The notes below the pieces were generated by a model. That model was not told the origin of the DNA and made no database searches. It saw nothing but the letters and a program-made list of their open reading frames with translations. This document shows, one piece after another, positions 27,432 through 38,087 of a stretch of 56,253 bases of DNA. Numbering within the stretch: position 1 is the first letter of the stretch; each line of letters begins with the position of its first letter. This stretch comes from Cycloclasticus sp. symbiont of Poecilosclerida sp. M (GTDB lineage: Bacteria > Pseudomonadota > Gammaproteobacteria > Methylococcales > Cycloclasticaceae): contig LWTN01000240.1 of the NCBI GenBank assembly GCA_002101225.1, forward strand, positions 1-56,253, written 5' to 3'. The position numbers and the translations under genes were made by a program.

Positions 27432-28790
27432 TTAAAGTAAAAAGATAGTTGCTAAACCTAAAAACGAGAAAAACCCAATGATGTCGGTTATCGTTGTGAG
27501 TGCAACACCACCTGCTAAAGCAGGGTCAATTTTTAAACGTTTAAGTATTAGGGGAATGGTGGCGCCAGCGAAGGCGGCGATTACCAAAGTGATAACCATC
27601 GCAGCGGCAATGAGCAGGCCAATTGCCATACTTTGAAACCAAGTGCCGGCAATCGCGCCAATAACTGTGGCCCAAAGTATACCGTTCAAGCCACCAACAG
27701 CGAGTTCCTTCCACAGTAACCATTGCGCATTGGTATCACCTACTTGATTCAGCGCCATGCCACGTATCATCAAGGTTAGTGTTTGGCTGCCAGCGATGCC
27801 ACCCATACTAGCGACAACAGGCATTAAAACGGCGAGAGCGACAAACTGTTCGATTGTTTTTGCAAACAACCCGATAACAATTGCGGCAAGTAAGGCCGTG
27901 AATAAGTTTAAGCCCAGCCAGACAGCGCGGCGTTTTGCGCTTAACACGACGGGGGCAAACATATCGTCTTCCTCATCAAGCCCAGCCATGCTGAGCAAGG
28001 ATCGGTCGGCCTCGTCACGAATCACGTCAACAACGTCATCGACTGTAATTCTACCTAATAGCTGATTATTTTCGTCAGCGACAGGGGCAGAGACTAAATC
28101 GTGATTCTCGAAAAACAGAGCAACTTCGTTGGCGGAAAGGCTAGGGTTAAGTGCTCTTTCGCTTGTCACCATCACGTCGGTGGCGGGCAATTTTGGATCG
28201 TGTGTTAATAGATCTGCAATTGATAGAACACCGAGGTAGCGATCATCTCTATCGACGACAAAGAGCTTATCTGTGTTGGCAGGGAGTTCGCCGCGTTGTC
28301 GAAGGTAGCGGTGTACAACGTCTAAGGTAACGTTGGGTCTAATTGACACCATATCGGGGTTCATAAGGCCGCCAGCGCTGTCTTCATCGTATGCCATGAC
28401 AGACTGTAGACGTCGCCTATCTTGATTTGACATGGAGCGCACAACTTCGTGCAGTACAACATCGGGTAGGTCATCGAAAATATCAGCGAGATCGTCTGTT
28501 TCCAGTGATGCTACGGCTGTTACAAGGTCTTGCTCGTCGGTTTCCTCAATCAGACCGAAACGCACTTCTTCATTAACTTCAACGAGGATCTCACCTGTTA
28601 ATTCAGCATCAATCAGTTTCCATACGATACGGCGATTTTTAGGGGGTAAAGACTCAAGTAAATCGGCTATCTCGGCTGCACGAAGGCTGTTAATTTGATA
28701 TTTAACTTGAGACAGTGCGCCGGTCTCCAGACTCTCAGAGAGCAAACGGAGGTGCTTATGCGTATTGTCGTGTTGATCGGTAGCAGTCAT
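27432..28790 (-). CDS. mgtE: Magnesium transporter MgtE
   Basis: 452 residues. The N-terminal MgtE_N superhelix (about 20-125) contains IADLLESLPPKNRR and LADIFDDLP. A pair of CBS domains that sense Mg2+ follows (about 140-260, beginning DEDSAGGLMNPDMV). Then come about five transmembrane helices (290-452) with the pore-region block MPVVASMGGIAGSQTLTL. It sits downstream of rapZ after a 102-bp gap, so it may have its own promoter there. Confidence 0.95.
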   Translation of the reverse strand: MTATDQHDNTHKHLRLLSESLETGALSQVKYQINSLRAAEIADLLESLPPKNRRIVWKLIDAELTGEILVEVNEEVRFGLIEETDEQDLVTAVASLETDDLADIFDDLPDVVLHEVVRSMSNQDRRRLQSVMAYDEDSAGGLMNPDMVSIRPNVTLDVVHRYLRQRGELPANTDKLFVVDRDDRYLGVLSIADLLTHDPKLPATDVMVTSERALNPSLSANEVALFFENHDLVSAPVADENNQLLGRITVDDVVDVIRDEADRSLLSMAGLDEEDDMFAPVVLSAKRRAVWLGLNLFTALLAAIVIGLFAKTIEQFVALAVLMPVVASMGGIAGSQTLTLMIRGMALNQVGDTNAQWLLWKELAVGGLNGILWATVIGAIAGTWFQSMAIGLLIAAAMVITLVIAAFAGATIPLILKRLKIDPALAGGVALTTITDIIGFFSFLGLATIFLL

Positions 28791-28892
28791 TTAATTAAAA
28801 ATAATTAGGCGCTAGATGTGCCGTATTCTAGCTTAATACACGGTGTGCTGCTTTATTTTATTGGCGGCTGATGTTGAATCAGAGTTTGGCGT

Positions 28893-29759
28893 CTAAGAGA
28901 GTTCCCTGTGTCGAGCTATGATGTTGAAATCACGCCCATCGAGAAGTTTGGCGAGGGCTTCTATGAGGTAAACAGAGCGGTGTTGCCCGCCTGTGCATCC
29001 TATTGCAACTGAAAGATAGTTTCTATTGCCGCTAGAAAATTGGGGTATCCACTGTTCTAGAAAGTGATGCACGTCTTTGAGGTAGCGTTGAGCAGTTTTT
29101 TTCTTGTCTAAGAACTCAACGACTTTCGGATCTAAACCTGTCAAGGGACGCAGGCTTTGATCCCAGAAGGGGTTGGGTAGGCAGCGCGCATCAAAAACAA
29201 AGTCGACGTCGCTTGGGACGCCGTGTTTGTAACCAAATGAAAAAAGCTGTAAAGATAAATTTTTTCTGCCCTTAAAACCAATTCGGTCACGTATTAAATC
29301 ACGAAGCTGGTGAATGTTAGTGTGGGTTGTGTCGACTTGTAGAGTTGCGTGATTAGCGATATGAGATAAGCGTTCTATTTCAATATCAATGGCTTCATCA
29401 AGCGAGGTTCCGCTATCTGATAAGGGATGTTTTCGACGTGTTTCACTAAACCGTTTAAGAAGACTTTCTTTAGAAGCGCGAAGAAAAATTATTTCGTAAT
29501 CAACTTTATCGATGTTGAGTTGTTGAATAAATTCATCAAATTGATTAATACCTTCCGTGCCGTCTAATTCGTTTCGAGCATCAATGCCAACGGCTGTATT
29601 TTTAAAAACAGGTTTTTGAGAGTGGCGTAGTAGTGCTGAAAGTTCATGTAGTAACGAAACCGGCAAATTATCGGTGCAATAAAAACCAGAATCTTCGAGG
29701 GTGTCTAATGTGACACTTTTGCCTGACCCAGATAACCCACTAACGATAATCAGTTTCAT
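28893..29759 (-). CDS. rapZ: RNase adapter protein RapZ
   Basis: 288 residues. The N-terminal P-loop is GLSGSGKS at residues 8-15. The C-terminal domain contains FGYKHGVPSDVDFVFDARCLPNPFW and AIGCTGGQHRSVYL (each a continuous block). In E. coli it delivers the sRNA GlmZ to RNase E and so tunes glucosamine-6-phosphate synthesis. It lies in the rpoN-hpf operon 50 bp after hpf. The ptsN gene usual at that point is absent. Confidence 0.96.
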   Translation of the reverse strand: MKLIIVSGLSGSGKSVTLDTLEDSGFYCTDNLPVSLLHELSALLRHSQKPVFKNTAVGIDARNELDGTEGINQFDEFIQQLNIDKVDYEIIFLRASKESLLKRFSETRRKHPLSDSGTSLDEAIDIEIERLSHIANHATLQVDTTHTNIHQLRDLIRDRIGFKGRKNLSLQLFSFGYKHGVPSDVDFVFDARCLPNPFWDQSLRPLTGLDPKVVEFLDKKKTAQRYLKDVHHFLEQWIPQFSSGNRNYLSVAIGCTGGQHRSVYLIEALAKLLDGRDFNIIARHRELS

Positions 29760-29809
29760 AAGACAGAGTTGTTAAGGGTGGTTTACATCCTGTAAACCAC
29801 CTGTTGTGT

Positions 29810-30100
29810 TTAACGGTGTGTGGTAGATTTTTCTTTATGTTTTCTCACCTGCCTGTCTAGCTTATCCACTAGGCTGTCAATCGCGGCATACATGTTTTCT
29901 TTGGTGTCTTCAGCAAAGATTTTGTTACCGTTTAATTGGATTGTCGCTTCTGCTTTTTGTTCTAATTTTTCGACAGATAGGATGACATGAACATCAATAA
30001 CTTTATCAAAATGACGTTTAATGCGTTCAAATTTTGTATCTACGTATTCGCGTAATGAATCGGTTACATCAACATGGTGGCCAGATATTCCTAGTTGCAT
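29810..30100 (-). CDS. hpf: Ribosome hibernation promoting factor, short form
   Basis: A 96-residue protein of the YfiA/HPF family that dimerises ribosomes in stationary phase. Typical features are the start MQLGISGHHVDVTDSLREYV, AEATIQLNGNKIFAED, and the basic C-terminal helix (DKLDRQVRKHKEKS). It lacks the extra C-terminal domain of long HPF. It is 30 bp downstream of rpoN, as in many proteobacteria. Confidence 0.95.
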   Translation of the reverse strand: MQLGISGHHVDVTDSLREYVDTKFERIKRHFDKVIDVHVILSVEKLEQKAEATIQLNGNKIFAEDTKENMYAAIDSLVDKLDRQVRKHKEKSTTHR

Positions 30101-30130
30101 ATTATATTCTCCTGGGTTGGTGATGGAAAT

Positions 30131-31573
30131 TCAAAGAAGTTGCTTTCTTTGATTTGAGGGTGCTATTGACATTGATTCTCGGTATTTTGCAATGGTTCTT
30201 CTCGCAACGTTAATCCCTTTGTCTTCTAGTATAGCTGTGATTTTGTTATCACTCAGTGGCTTTTTTTTATTTTCGCTATTTATTAGCTCTTTGATGATAG
30301 CTCGGATGGCTGTTGCTGAACATTTCCCGCCTGTCTCTGTTGATACATGGCTGGAAAAGAAGTGTTTTAGTTCAAAAATACCATTTGGTGTGTGTAGATA
30401 TTTTTGCGTGGTAACACGTGAAATGGTTGATTCGTGTAATTCTACGGCTTCAGCGATATCTCTTAAAATAAGAGGTTTCATGGCGATAGCCCCATGGGCT
30501 AAAAATTCAGATTGACGGTCGACAATTTCTTGTGAAACTCGGAGCAGAGTCTCGTTTCTGTTTTGCAGGCTTTTGATGAACCAACGTGCTTCTTGTAGAT
30601 GGTTCTTCATGGCCTGGCCATCAGGACTTTTATCGCCCCTTTTCATGAGCGTTTCGTAGTAGGGGTTAATGCGAAGGGTGTTAAAAACATGTCCATTGAG
30701 CGATACACGCCAGCCATTTTTAGTCTTGCGCGTGTAAACATCGGGTGTAATGTAATTTGTTTCCGTGTTTTGTATAACAGAGCCGGGCTTAGGGTTAAGG
30801 CGTTTAATGAGCGCAAGGGTCTGTGATAGCATCTCGTCGCTCATATCAAGGTTACGCTTTAGTTTTACGGTATCTTGTATGGCTAAAGTTTCCATATGCT
30901 CGCTTATTAATTCCAACGCTTCACTTAAGAAAGGTGTTTGTGGTGGTAATTGTCTTAGTTGGATTAATAAACAATCTTGTAAATTTAAAGCACCAATTCC
31001 GGGTGGGTCGAAAGACTGTATTTGATGCAGAGTAGCTGTAACTTCATCGTGCTCAAGGTCATCTAGTTGTTTAGAAAGATGCACGTGGATGTCTTCGGTG
31101 CCTATTTTAAGGTAGCCATCCTCATTTATCGCATCAATGATTGTAGTAGCGATTGCGTAATCTTTATCAGAGAAGTTTGTGAGCTCTATTTGCCAAAGCA
31201 AGAGGTCTTGTAACGATTGTGTAGCAGCATTTATAGCGCCGGGGTCAGGATGAATTGCATCAGATGTTTGTGGTAAACCGGCTGAAGTGGTTGGGTCATA
31301 TATGTCATCCCAAGAAGTGTCAAGAGCAAGATCCTCGGGGAGCTGTTCATCAGTATGGTTGTTCTGTTCTTTAGCTTCGATGCTGAATGTATCTTCACGC
31401 TCGGCTATAGAGGGCTCCTCATCAGGAAGCTCAAGCATTATATTGCTTTCGAGTGCGGATTGAATTTCTTGCTGTAGCTCAAGAGTGGAAAGTTGTAGTA
31501 GCCGAATAGCTTGTTGAAGCTGTGGCGTCATGGTCAGGCTCTGACCGATTCGTAGTTGTAATGCTTGCTTCAA
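30131..31573 (-). CDS. rpoN: RNA polymerase sigma-54 factor RpoN
   Basis: 480 residues, full length. The Gln/Leu-rich region I (LTMTPQLQQAIRLLQLSTLELQQEI, residues 14-38) inhibits open-complex formation until activator ATPase acts. An acidic region II follows. The core-binding and DNA-binding region III includes the helix-turn-helix LHESTISRVTTQKYLHTPNG (about 385-404) and ends with the RpoN box ARRTIAKYRESM, which reads the -24 element. It lies between lptB and hpf, the classical arrangement. Confidence 0.97.
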   Translation of the reverse strand: MKQALQLRIGQSLTMTPQLQQAIRLLQLSTLELQQEIQSALESNIMLELPDEEPSIAEREDTFSIEAKEQNNHTDEQLPEDLALDTSWDDIYDPTTSAGLPQTSDAIHPDPGAINAATQSLQDLLLWQIELTNFSDKDYAIATTIIDAINEDGYLKIGTEDIHVHLSKQLDDLEHDEVTATLHQIQSFDPPGIGALNLQDCLLIQLRQLPPQTPFLSEALELISEHMETLAIQDTVKLKRNLDMSDEMLSQTLALIKRLNPKPGSVIQNTETNYITPDVYTRKTKNGWRVSLNGHVFNTLRINPYYETLMKRGDKSPDGQAMKNHLQEARWFIKSLQNRNETLLRVSQEIVDRQSEFLAHGAIAMKPLILRDIAEAVELHESTISRVTTQKYLHTPNGIFELKHFFSSHVSTETGGKCSATAIRAIIKELINSENKKKPLSDNKITAILEDKGINVARRTIAKYRESMSIAPSNQRKQLL

Positions 31574-31635
31574 AATAAATAGCCTTGTCTAGCCAGCGTC
31601 ACTCTTTTTCTACACCCCATAAGTAGCAGTCTAGT

Positions 31636-31653
31636 ATAAAAACCTCGAAGGTT
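31636..31653 (-). terminator. Possible weak intrinsic terminator between lptB and rpoN
   Basis: Read on the minus strand, AACCT-TCG-AGGTT is followed by TTTAT (31653 down to 31636). The stem has five pairs and the T-run is short, so it may only attenuate read-through from lptB into rpoN. The 98-bp gap is the longest in this part of the operon, which fits partial separation of the two transcripts. Confidence 0.3.
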
Positions 31654-31671
31654 GTACGTGTTTTGAAAAAT

Positions 31672-32397
31672 TTACATGCTAAATTCATGCCCAAGATAGA
31701 CGTCGCGCGCTTCACGGTGTGCAAGAATCTCCTGTGGAGTCCCCTCGGTAATCACACAACCATTATTTAGTATATATGCACGGTCACACGTTTTAAGCGT
31801 TTCTCGAACATTATGATCGGTAATTAAAATGCCTAGGCCGCGCTCACACAAGTGGTGAACGGTTTTTTGAATATCAATCACTGATATGGGATCCACCCCA
31901 GCGAAAGGCTCGTCGAGGAGAATAAATTGAGGTTCGGTTGCGAGTGCGCGCGCTATTTCTAGACGTCGCCTTTCCCCACCTGAAAGCGAAGTGGCTTCTT
32001 GTTTGCGTAAGTGGTTAATGCCAAATTCTTGCAGCAATTCATCGAGCAAAAGCTCTTGCTGACCGAGCGACATGGTATCGCGTGTTTGCAATACGGCGCG
32101 AATATTGTCTTCTACGTTTAGTTTTCTAAAGATAGAGGCTTCTTGTGGCAAATACCCGATGCCTTGTTTGGCGCGTATATGCATAGGGGCATGCGTGATA
32201 TCTTGGTCATCTAGAAAAATATGGCCTTCGTCAGGGTTAATTAAGCCGACTGCCATATAAAAACTTGTGGTCTTTCCTGCTCCATTGGGACCTAGTAGGC
32301 CGACAACTTCGCCGCTTTTTACATTAAAGCTAGCTTCATCAACAACAGTGCGTTTATTAAATTGCTTGCAAATTCTTTCTGCTCGAAGTGTGCCCAT
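31672..32397 (-). CDS. lptB: LPS export ABC transporter ATP-binding protein LptB
   Basis: 241 residues; the ATPase of the LptB2FG extractor that drives LPS along the Lpt bridge. Walker A is GPNGAGKT (about 34-41), signature LSGGERRR, Walker B FILLDEPFAGVDP, H-loop ITDHN. IGYLPQEASIFRKL is the LptB-type Q-loop block. It starts 2 bp after lptA. lptF and lptG are not in the window. Confidence 0.97.
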   Translation of the reverse strand: MGTLRAERICKQFNKRTVVDEASFNVKSGEVVGLLGPNGAGKTTSFYMAVGLINPDEGHIFLDDQDITHAPMHIRAKQGIGYLPQEASIFRKLNVEDNIRAVLQTRDTMSLGQQELLLDELLQEFGINHLRKQEATSLSGGERRRLEIARALATEPQFILLDEPFAGVDPISVIDIQKTVHHLCERGLGILITDHNVRETLKTCDRAYILNNGCVITEGTPQEILAHREARDVYLGHEFSM

Positions 32398-32399
32398 GG

Positions 32400-32909
32400 T
32401 TACTCTGCTTTTGATTTGCTGGGTTGTAAAATAATTTTAACGCGTTTTGAGTTCCCCCCTTTTTGCGCGCCTCCCTTGATGATGGACCGTTTACTATCAT
32501 ACTCGATACGATCGCTTGAAAACTTACTTCCTTTTTGCCAAAGAGTTGCGTTGCCCGTCATTACGAGAGTGTCCTTGCTTAATAAGTAATTGAATTGGCT
32601 GGCTTCACCTCGCACTAACGCTTGGTTTCCATCGGGTTGCTGTTGAAATTTAACAGGTCGCCCGTTGGCGACTACCTTGTCTGTTTTACCACTTGAATTG
32701 TGAATCGATATTTTGTCGGCTTCGATTCTCATACTGCCTTGGGTGATAATGACGTCACCTGAATAGGTGGTCAATTTCTTTGCATCATCTAACGTGAAGT
32801 TGTCGGCTTCAACTTCTACTGGTTGATCTTTATCGGTGCTTAGAGCAAAACTTTGTGCGGAAAAATAGCCACATAAAATTAAGACAAATAATAACTTATT
32901 TAATCGCAT
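32400..32909 (-). CDS. lptA: Periplasmic LPS-binding protein LptA
   Basis: 169 residues. Signal peptide (MRLNKLLFVLILCGYFSAQSFA-L) precedes an OstA/LptA beta-jellyroll beginning DQPVEVEADNFTLDD. The frame continues upstream inside lptC. ATG 32909 was chosen because it starts the signal peptide and follows AGAGG at good spacing; the overlap with lptC is then 14 bp. The C-terminal tail is strongly basic (KGGNSKRVKIILQPSKSK). Confidence 0.93.
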   Translation of the reverse strand: MRLNKLLFVLILCGYFSAQSFALSTDKDQPVEVEADNFTLDDAKKLTTYSGDVIITQGSMRIEADKISIHNSSGKTDKVVANGRPVKFQQQPDGNQALVRGEASQFNYLLSKDTLVMTGNATLWQKGSKFSSDRIEYDSKRSIIKGGAQKGGNSKRVKIILQPSKSKAE

Positions 32910-33489
32910 GTTTACCTCTGGCGTCAGATTGTACTTTAATATAAATTGGGTCACGGAAATGGGCCCTTAAGCCAGTACCTTCAATCGTGATTCCTTTCGA
33001 AATGATTTTAACGTACTCGTCGGTCTCGGCGTAATCGTTTGACAACTGTATGCGCAAATTATGTGTGTCGACAATCATGGGGTCGAGCTTGTCTTTAGCT
33101 TCACGGCGTATAGTAACGGCCCCATTGAGCAGCACAAGCTCGCCATCAGATGAGATAAAACCCGTGTCTGATTTAATTTGCAAATCCGGCTTATCCTCAG
33201 AATACATAGTGATTTGGGGGAGCTTCATCTCAGTCGTATCATTGTCTGAAAAATGTTTCATATATTCTGCTTGAAGTCTTTCTTTTGGTAAGCCATTCTC
33301 GGTCATACTGAGGGCGTTAAAGTTTTTCAAGAAGTAATCTATTTTATGTGTTTGTTCGCCTTCTTCAAACAAAGTGGGAGGCTCTTGTGAAAATGATATC
33401 CACCACGTAGCAAGCGCGAGCGTTAGCAAACTGATCGTTCTAAGCTGCTTGACCTTTAGCACGCTGCGATACAGCTTTTTACTTAGCAT
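32896..33489 (-). CDS. lptC: LPS export protein LptC
   Basis: 197 residues. A single N-terminal membrane anchor (about 16-34, SLLTLALATWWISF) is followed by a periplasmic LptC jellyroll that passes LPS from LptFG to LptA. Recognised by its place between kdsC and lptA and by blocks such as MTENGLPKERLQAEYMKHF and GELVLLNGAVTIRRE. The start overlaps kdsC by 11 bp and the end overlaps lptA, so the three are tightly coupled. Confidence 0.92.
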   Translation of the reverse strand: MLSKKLYRSVLKVKQLRTISLLTLALATWWISFSQEPPTLFEEGEQTHKIDYFLKNFNALSMTENGLPKERLQAEYMKHFSDNDTTEMKLPQITMYSEDKPDLQIKSDTGFISSDGELVLLNGAVTIRREAKDKLDPMIVDTHNLRIQLSNDYAETDEYVKIISKGITIEGTGLRAHFRDPIYIKVQSDARGKHAIK

Positions 33490-34018
33490 GGGTAAAATTT
33501 TTCACAGCGGCGGATAAATTGTCTTGAGCGTTCAAGATAGCATCACACACTTCTCGTGCGGCACCGGAGCCACCTTTCCGTGTTGTTTGCCAGTGACAGT
33601 GCGGTAATACCGAAGGGTTGGCATCAGCAACAGCGATGGCTAGCCCAACTCGCATCATGATAGCAAGGTCGGGTAAATCATCGCCAACGTGCGCAATTTC
33701 TTCTGAAGACAATTTTAAGCTGGAGAGAACGTCGTTGAAGGCGCTGATTTTATTTTCATGGCCCAAATAAACATGTTCGATGCCTAGCCCACGCATACGC
33801 TCCATAACGATAGATGATGAGCGTCCTGAAATAATGGCGACGTGTACGCCTTGTTGTTGCAATATTTTTAAGCCCTGCCCATCTTGCACGTTAAAGCTTT
33901 TGTATTCTTGGCCGTTTAAATCGAAGAAAAGTCGCCCATCAGTTAAAACCCCATCAACGTCAAAAATAACGCATTTTATTTTTTTTGCGCGTTGAACAAA
34001 ATCGTTTGGTAGTGACAT
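33479..34018 (-). CDS. kdsC: 3-deoxy-D-manno-octulosonate 8-phosphate phosphatase KdsC
   Basis: 179 residues, HAD superfamily. The nucleophile motif is CVIFDVDGVLTDG near residue 20; motif II is AIISGRSS and motif IV GDDLPDLAIM. It dephosphorylates Kdo-8-phosphate. Start: ATG 34018 overlaps the kdsD stop as TGATG; a TTG one codon earlier is less likely. It keeps the conserved kdsD-kdsC-lptC order. Confidence 0.96.
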   Translation of the reverse strand: MSLPNDFVQRAKKIKCVIFDVDGVLTDGRLFFDLNGQEYKSFNVQDGQGLKILQQQGVHVAIISGRSSSIVMERMRGLGIEHVYLGHENKISAFNDVLSSLKLSSEEIAHVGDDLPDLAIMMRVGLAIAVADANPSVLPHCHWQTTRKGGSGAAREVCDAILNAQDNLSAAVKNFTHAK

Positions 34019-35001
34019 CAAGAAATACCGGCTTTGAGTAAATCGTGCATATTGAGAGCGCCTACTAACTCATCTCCCTCAGTTACGAGTAGGGCGTTAA
34101 TTCGCTTGTCTTGCATTAGTTGTACAGCTTCAACGGCAAGTTGCTGGCGTCCAATTGTGGAGCCATGCGTTGTCATAACGCGTTTGATGTTTGTTGTGTG
34201 TACATTCATATTGTTTTCTAACATGCGGCGTAAATCGCCATCTGTAAAGATTCCTGTAAGCAGGCCTTCGGAATTCTTAACTGCGGTCATACCTAATTTT
34301 TTTTCAGTCATTTCTAGCAGTGCCTTACTGACATCATCAGATTCTAAAACGACAGGGATAGCATTGCCTTTGTGCATAACATCTTGTACGTGCAGCAGCA
34401 GACGACGCCCTAGGCTGCCTCCAGGGTGAGACAGGGCGAAATCTTCTTCAGTGAAGCCTTTAGCTTCAAGCAGAGCAATGGCTAGAGCATCTCCCATAAC
34501 AAGGGCTGCTGTGGTGCTAGACGTTGGAGCCAGACCGAGCGGGCAAGCTTCTTTTTTTGTACTTGCGTCAATATGCACGTGTGCAGCTGTAGCTAAGGTT
34601 GATTTTTTGTTGCCCGTCATAGATATTAAAGGCACGCCTAGGCGTTTAATGATAGGCAAAATGGTTAGCACTTCACTGGTTTCACCAGAGTTAGACAAGG
34701 CAAGAATGACGTCTTTTTTTGTGATCATCCCTAAGTCACCGTGGCTGGCTTCACCTGGGTGTACAAAAAAAGCAGCGGTGCCGGTGCTGGCTAGTGTGGC
34801 TGCAATTTTATTGGCAATGTGCCCCGATTTCCCCATGCCAATGACAACGACTTTACCTTTGCACTTGAGCAGTAATAAACAGGCGTCGCTAAAGTTATCG
34901 TCGACTCTGTTTATTAGGTCGACAACAGCCTCAGCCTCGGTCTTTATTACGGCAAGGCCTAATTGTTTTAATTTATCTTTTTCAGACATGTTGTCAGGCA
35001 T
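34018..35001 (-). CDS. kdsD: D-arabinose 5-phosphate isomerase KdsD
   Basis: 327 residues. The SIS sugar-isomerase domain (about 35-185) contains VVIGMGKSGHIANKIAATLASTG (continuous block) and the active-site segment HPGEASHGDLGMI. Two CBS domains follow (about 205-325). It makes arabinose-5-phosphate from ribulose-5-phosphate, the first committed step toward Kdo. It is 17 bp downstream of the antiporter gene. Confidence 0.96.
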   Translation of the reverse strand: MPDNMSEKDKLKQLGLAVIKTEAEAVVDLINRVDDNFSDACLLLLKCKGKVVVIGMGKSGHIANKIAATLASTGTAAFFVHPGEASHGDLGMITKKDVILALSNSGETSEVLTILPIIKRLGVPLISMTGNKKSTLATAAHVHIDASTKKEACPLGLAPTSSTTAALVMGDALAIALLEAKGFTEEDFALSHPGGSLGRRLLLHVQDVMHKGNAIPVVLESDDVSKALLEMTEKKLGMTAVKNSEGLLTGIFTDGDLRRMLENNMNVHTTNIKRVMTTHGSTIGRQQLAVEAVQLMQDKRINALLVTEGDELVGALNMHDLLKAGIS

Positions 35002-35018
35002 AATTAATGATGTTGTTC

Positions 35019-36002
35019 TTAGGCTGAAAAACCTATTGTGTCTAAGTATAACTTGCCGAGGTAAGCAATAAAAAGAAATACCAGGACAAAGCCTTTGGCT
35101 CGCCCAAGTTGAGCCTTGTTTTTAAAGTTGAAAGATAGCAAGAAGAGCAATACTGTCATCAGTAACATAAGAGGGAAGTCGCGATAAATAGCGAGCGAAT
35201 CGATGCTGCCGGGTTGGATTAGACCCGGTAAAGAAAGTACCGCAAGTAGGTTGAAGATGTTTGAGCCCACTACGTTACCAACGGCTAAGTCAGGTTCTTT
35301 TTTAAGTACGCTGGTGATGGAGGCAGCCAGTTCTGGCAAACTGGTTCCGATGGCCACAATTGTAAGGCCAATAACTAAGTCGCTAACGCCAAAAGTTATC
35401 GCTATATGTACCGCTGCCCATACCAACAACTTTGAACTGAGAACAAGCCCAATCAGTCCAAATAGGCAAAAGAAACTGGCTTTTGAGGTTGAGGTATCTT
35501 TCGGTATTTCAGCCGAAAATTCTACATCGAGTGGGTCGGCTAGGGCTTTTTTGCTCTTTTGAGCACAGCGAACCACCCAGAGCAAAAAAACAACCAAACT
35601 TCCCAAAAGCACTAAGCCATCAATAAAGGACAAATTTCCGTCGATTAAAAGTAGGTAGCTGGCAGAGGAAATAAGCAGTAGCACGGGAAATTCGCGGCGT
35701 AATATGGCAGAACGTACGACAATGGGTGAAACCAGAGCGGTAACACCTAATACCAAACCAATATTAGCAATATTAGACCCAATGGCGTTACCGATAGCCA
35801 GCCCCGTGTTGCCTTGCCATGAAGCGGTAGCGGCCACCAACATTTCGGGCGTTGATGTGCCGAGGCCTACAATAGTGAGGCCAATAATTAAGGGTGAAAC
35901 ACCCAAATTACGTGCTAAAGCCGAAGCACCACGAATAAAGTAGTCAGCCGCAACAATTAAAATACAAAAACCGACCGCGAGGCCTAGAAGGTATAAAAAC
36001 AT
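35019..36002 (-). CDS. yrbG: Calcium/sodium antiporter, YrbG family
   Basis: 327 residues with about ten hydrophobic helices. The two alpha-repeats of the CaCA superfamily are explicit: GLGTSTPEMLVAAT with GNAIGSNIANIGLVLG in the first half, and AIGTSLPELAASIT with GNVVGSNIFNLLAVLS in the second. The acidic Glu in each repeat (PEM, PEL) is the cation ligand. It is first in the minus-strand kds/lpt/rpoN operon and is divergent from murA across 169 bp. Confidence 0.93.
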   Translation of the reverse strand: MFLYLLGLAVGFCILIVAADYFIRGASALARNLGVSPLIIGLTIVGLGTSTPEMLVAATASWQGNTGLAIGNAIGSNIANIGLVLGVTALVSPIVVRSAILRREFPVLLLISSASYLLLIDGNLSFIDGLVLLGSLVVFLLWVVRCAQKSKKALADPLDVEFSAEIPKDTSTSKASFFCLFGLIGLVLSSKLLVWAAVHIAITFGVSDLVIGLTIVAIGTSLPELAASITSVLKKEPDLAVGNVVGSNIFNLLAVLSLPGLIQPGSIDSLAIYRDFPLMLLMTVLLFLLSFNFKNKAQLGRAKGFVLVFLFIAYLGKLYLDTIGFSA

Positions 36003-36097
36003 GGTGAAGGTTAAAATTAATCAGAGAGGCATTATGCCAGTTAGCTAAATAAAATAGTCTATTTTTGCAGTAGAAAGCACACAGCCCATAAAGTTCA

Positions 36098-36127
36098 TTG
36101 ACTAATGCTACCCTGAGCTAGGACAAT
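36098..36127 (+). promoter_or_regulatory. Candidate sigma-70 promoter for murA-hisGDC
   Basis: TTGACT (36098-36103), an 18-nt spacer, then GACAAT (36122-36127), in the 169-bp region between the divergent antiporter gene and murA. Both hexamers match well at -35 (5/6) and moderately at -10 (4/6). Transcription would begin about 37 nt before the murA ATG at 36172; AGGAAG at 36157-36162 supplies the ribosome-binding site. Confidence 0.45.
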
Positions 36128-36129
36128 AG

Positions 36130-37437
<1,308 letters not shown>

Positions 37438-37442
37438 ATATT

Positions 37443-38072
37443 ATGTTGACGATTGCCATTTCAAAAGGAAGGATTCTTAAAGATGCTTTGCCGTTGCTTG
37501 CCGAGGCAGGCATCGAGCCGTCTGAGGACTTAGGTAAAACACGTAAGCTCATCGTCTCGAGTAAAAAAGGCGATGTGAATTTAGTCATCATTCGTGCGAC
37601 AGACGTACCCACATTTGTGGAGTATGGCGCAGCCGACGTGGGCATTTCCGGCAAAGATGTTTTGGTTGAGCACAATAGTGACAGTCTATACGAGATGCTT
37701 GACCTGCAACTCGCGAAGTGTCGATTAATGACGGCGGTTATTAAAGGGTGCGAACTGCCTGCTGGGAAGATTCGCGTGGCAACGAAATATGTGTCATTAG
37801 CGCGGCAGTATTTTGCTAAAAAAGGGCGCCAAGTTGAAATCATTAAGTTGTATGGATCAATGGAGCTCGCGCCTATTGTTGGGTTGGCGGATTGCATCGT
37901 GGACTTGGTCGATACAGGAAGCACCTTGGAAGCTAATAATATGGAGCCGCAAGACTTGATTATGCAAATTAGCTCTCGTTTGGTCGTTAACAAAGCCTCC
38001 ATGAAAATGAAGCACGAGGAAATAAAAGAACTCGTTAAGCAACTTCAAGTCGCCGTAGATAAACGGTGTTAA
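37443..38072 (+). CDS. hisG: ATP phosphoribosyltransferase, short form
   Basis: 209 residues; first enzyme of histidine synthesis. The PRPP-binding block is [13 protein letters not shown] near residue 160. It ends soon after the catalytic domains and lacks the C-terminal ACT-like regulatory domain of the long (about 300-residue) form. Short HisG normally works as a complex with HisZ, a HisRS paralogue, which is not in the window. It lies 5 bp after murA. Confidence 0.95.
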   Translation: MLTIAISKGRILKDALPLLAEAGIEPSEDLGKTRKLIVSSKKGDVNLVIIRATDVPTFVEYGAADVGISGKDVLVEHNSDSLYEMLDLQLAKCRLMTAVIKGCELPAGKIRVATKYVSLARQYFAKKGRQVEIIKLYGSMELAPIVGLADCIVDLVDTGSTLEANNMEPQDLIMQISSRLVVNKASMKMKHEEIKELVKQLQVAVDKRC

Positions 38073-38087
38073 ATAAGGCTTAACAAC

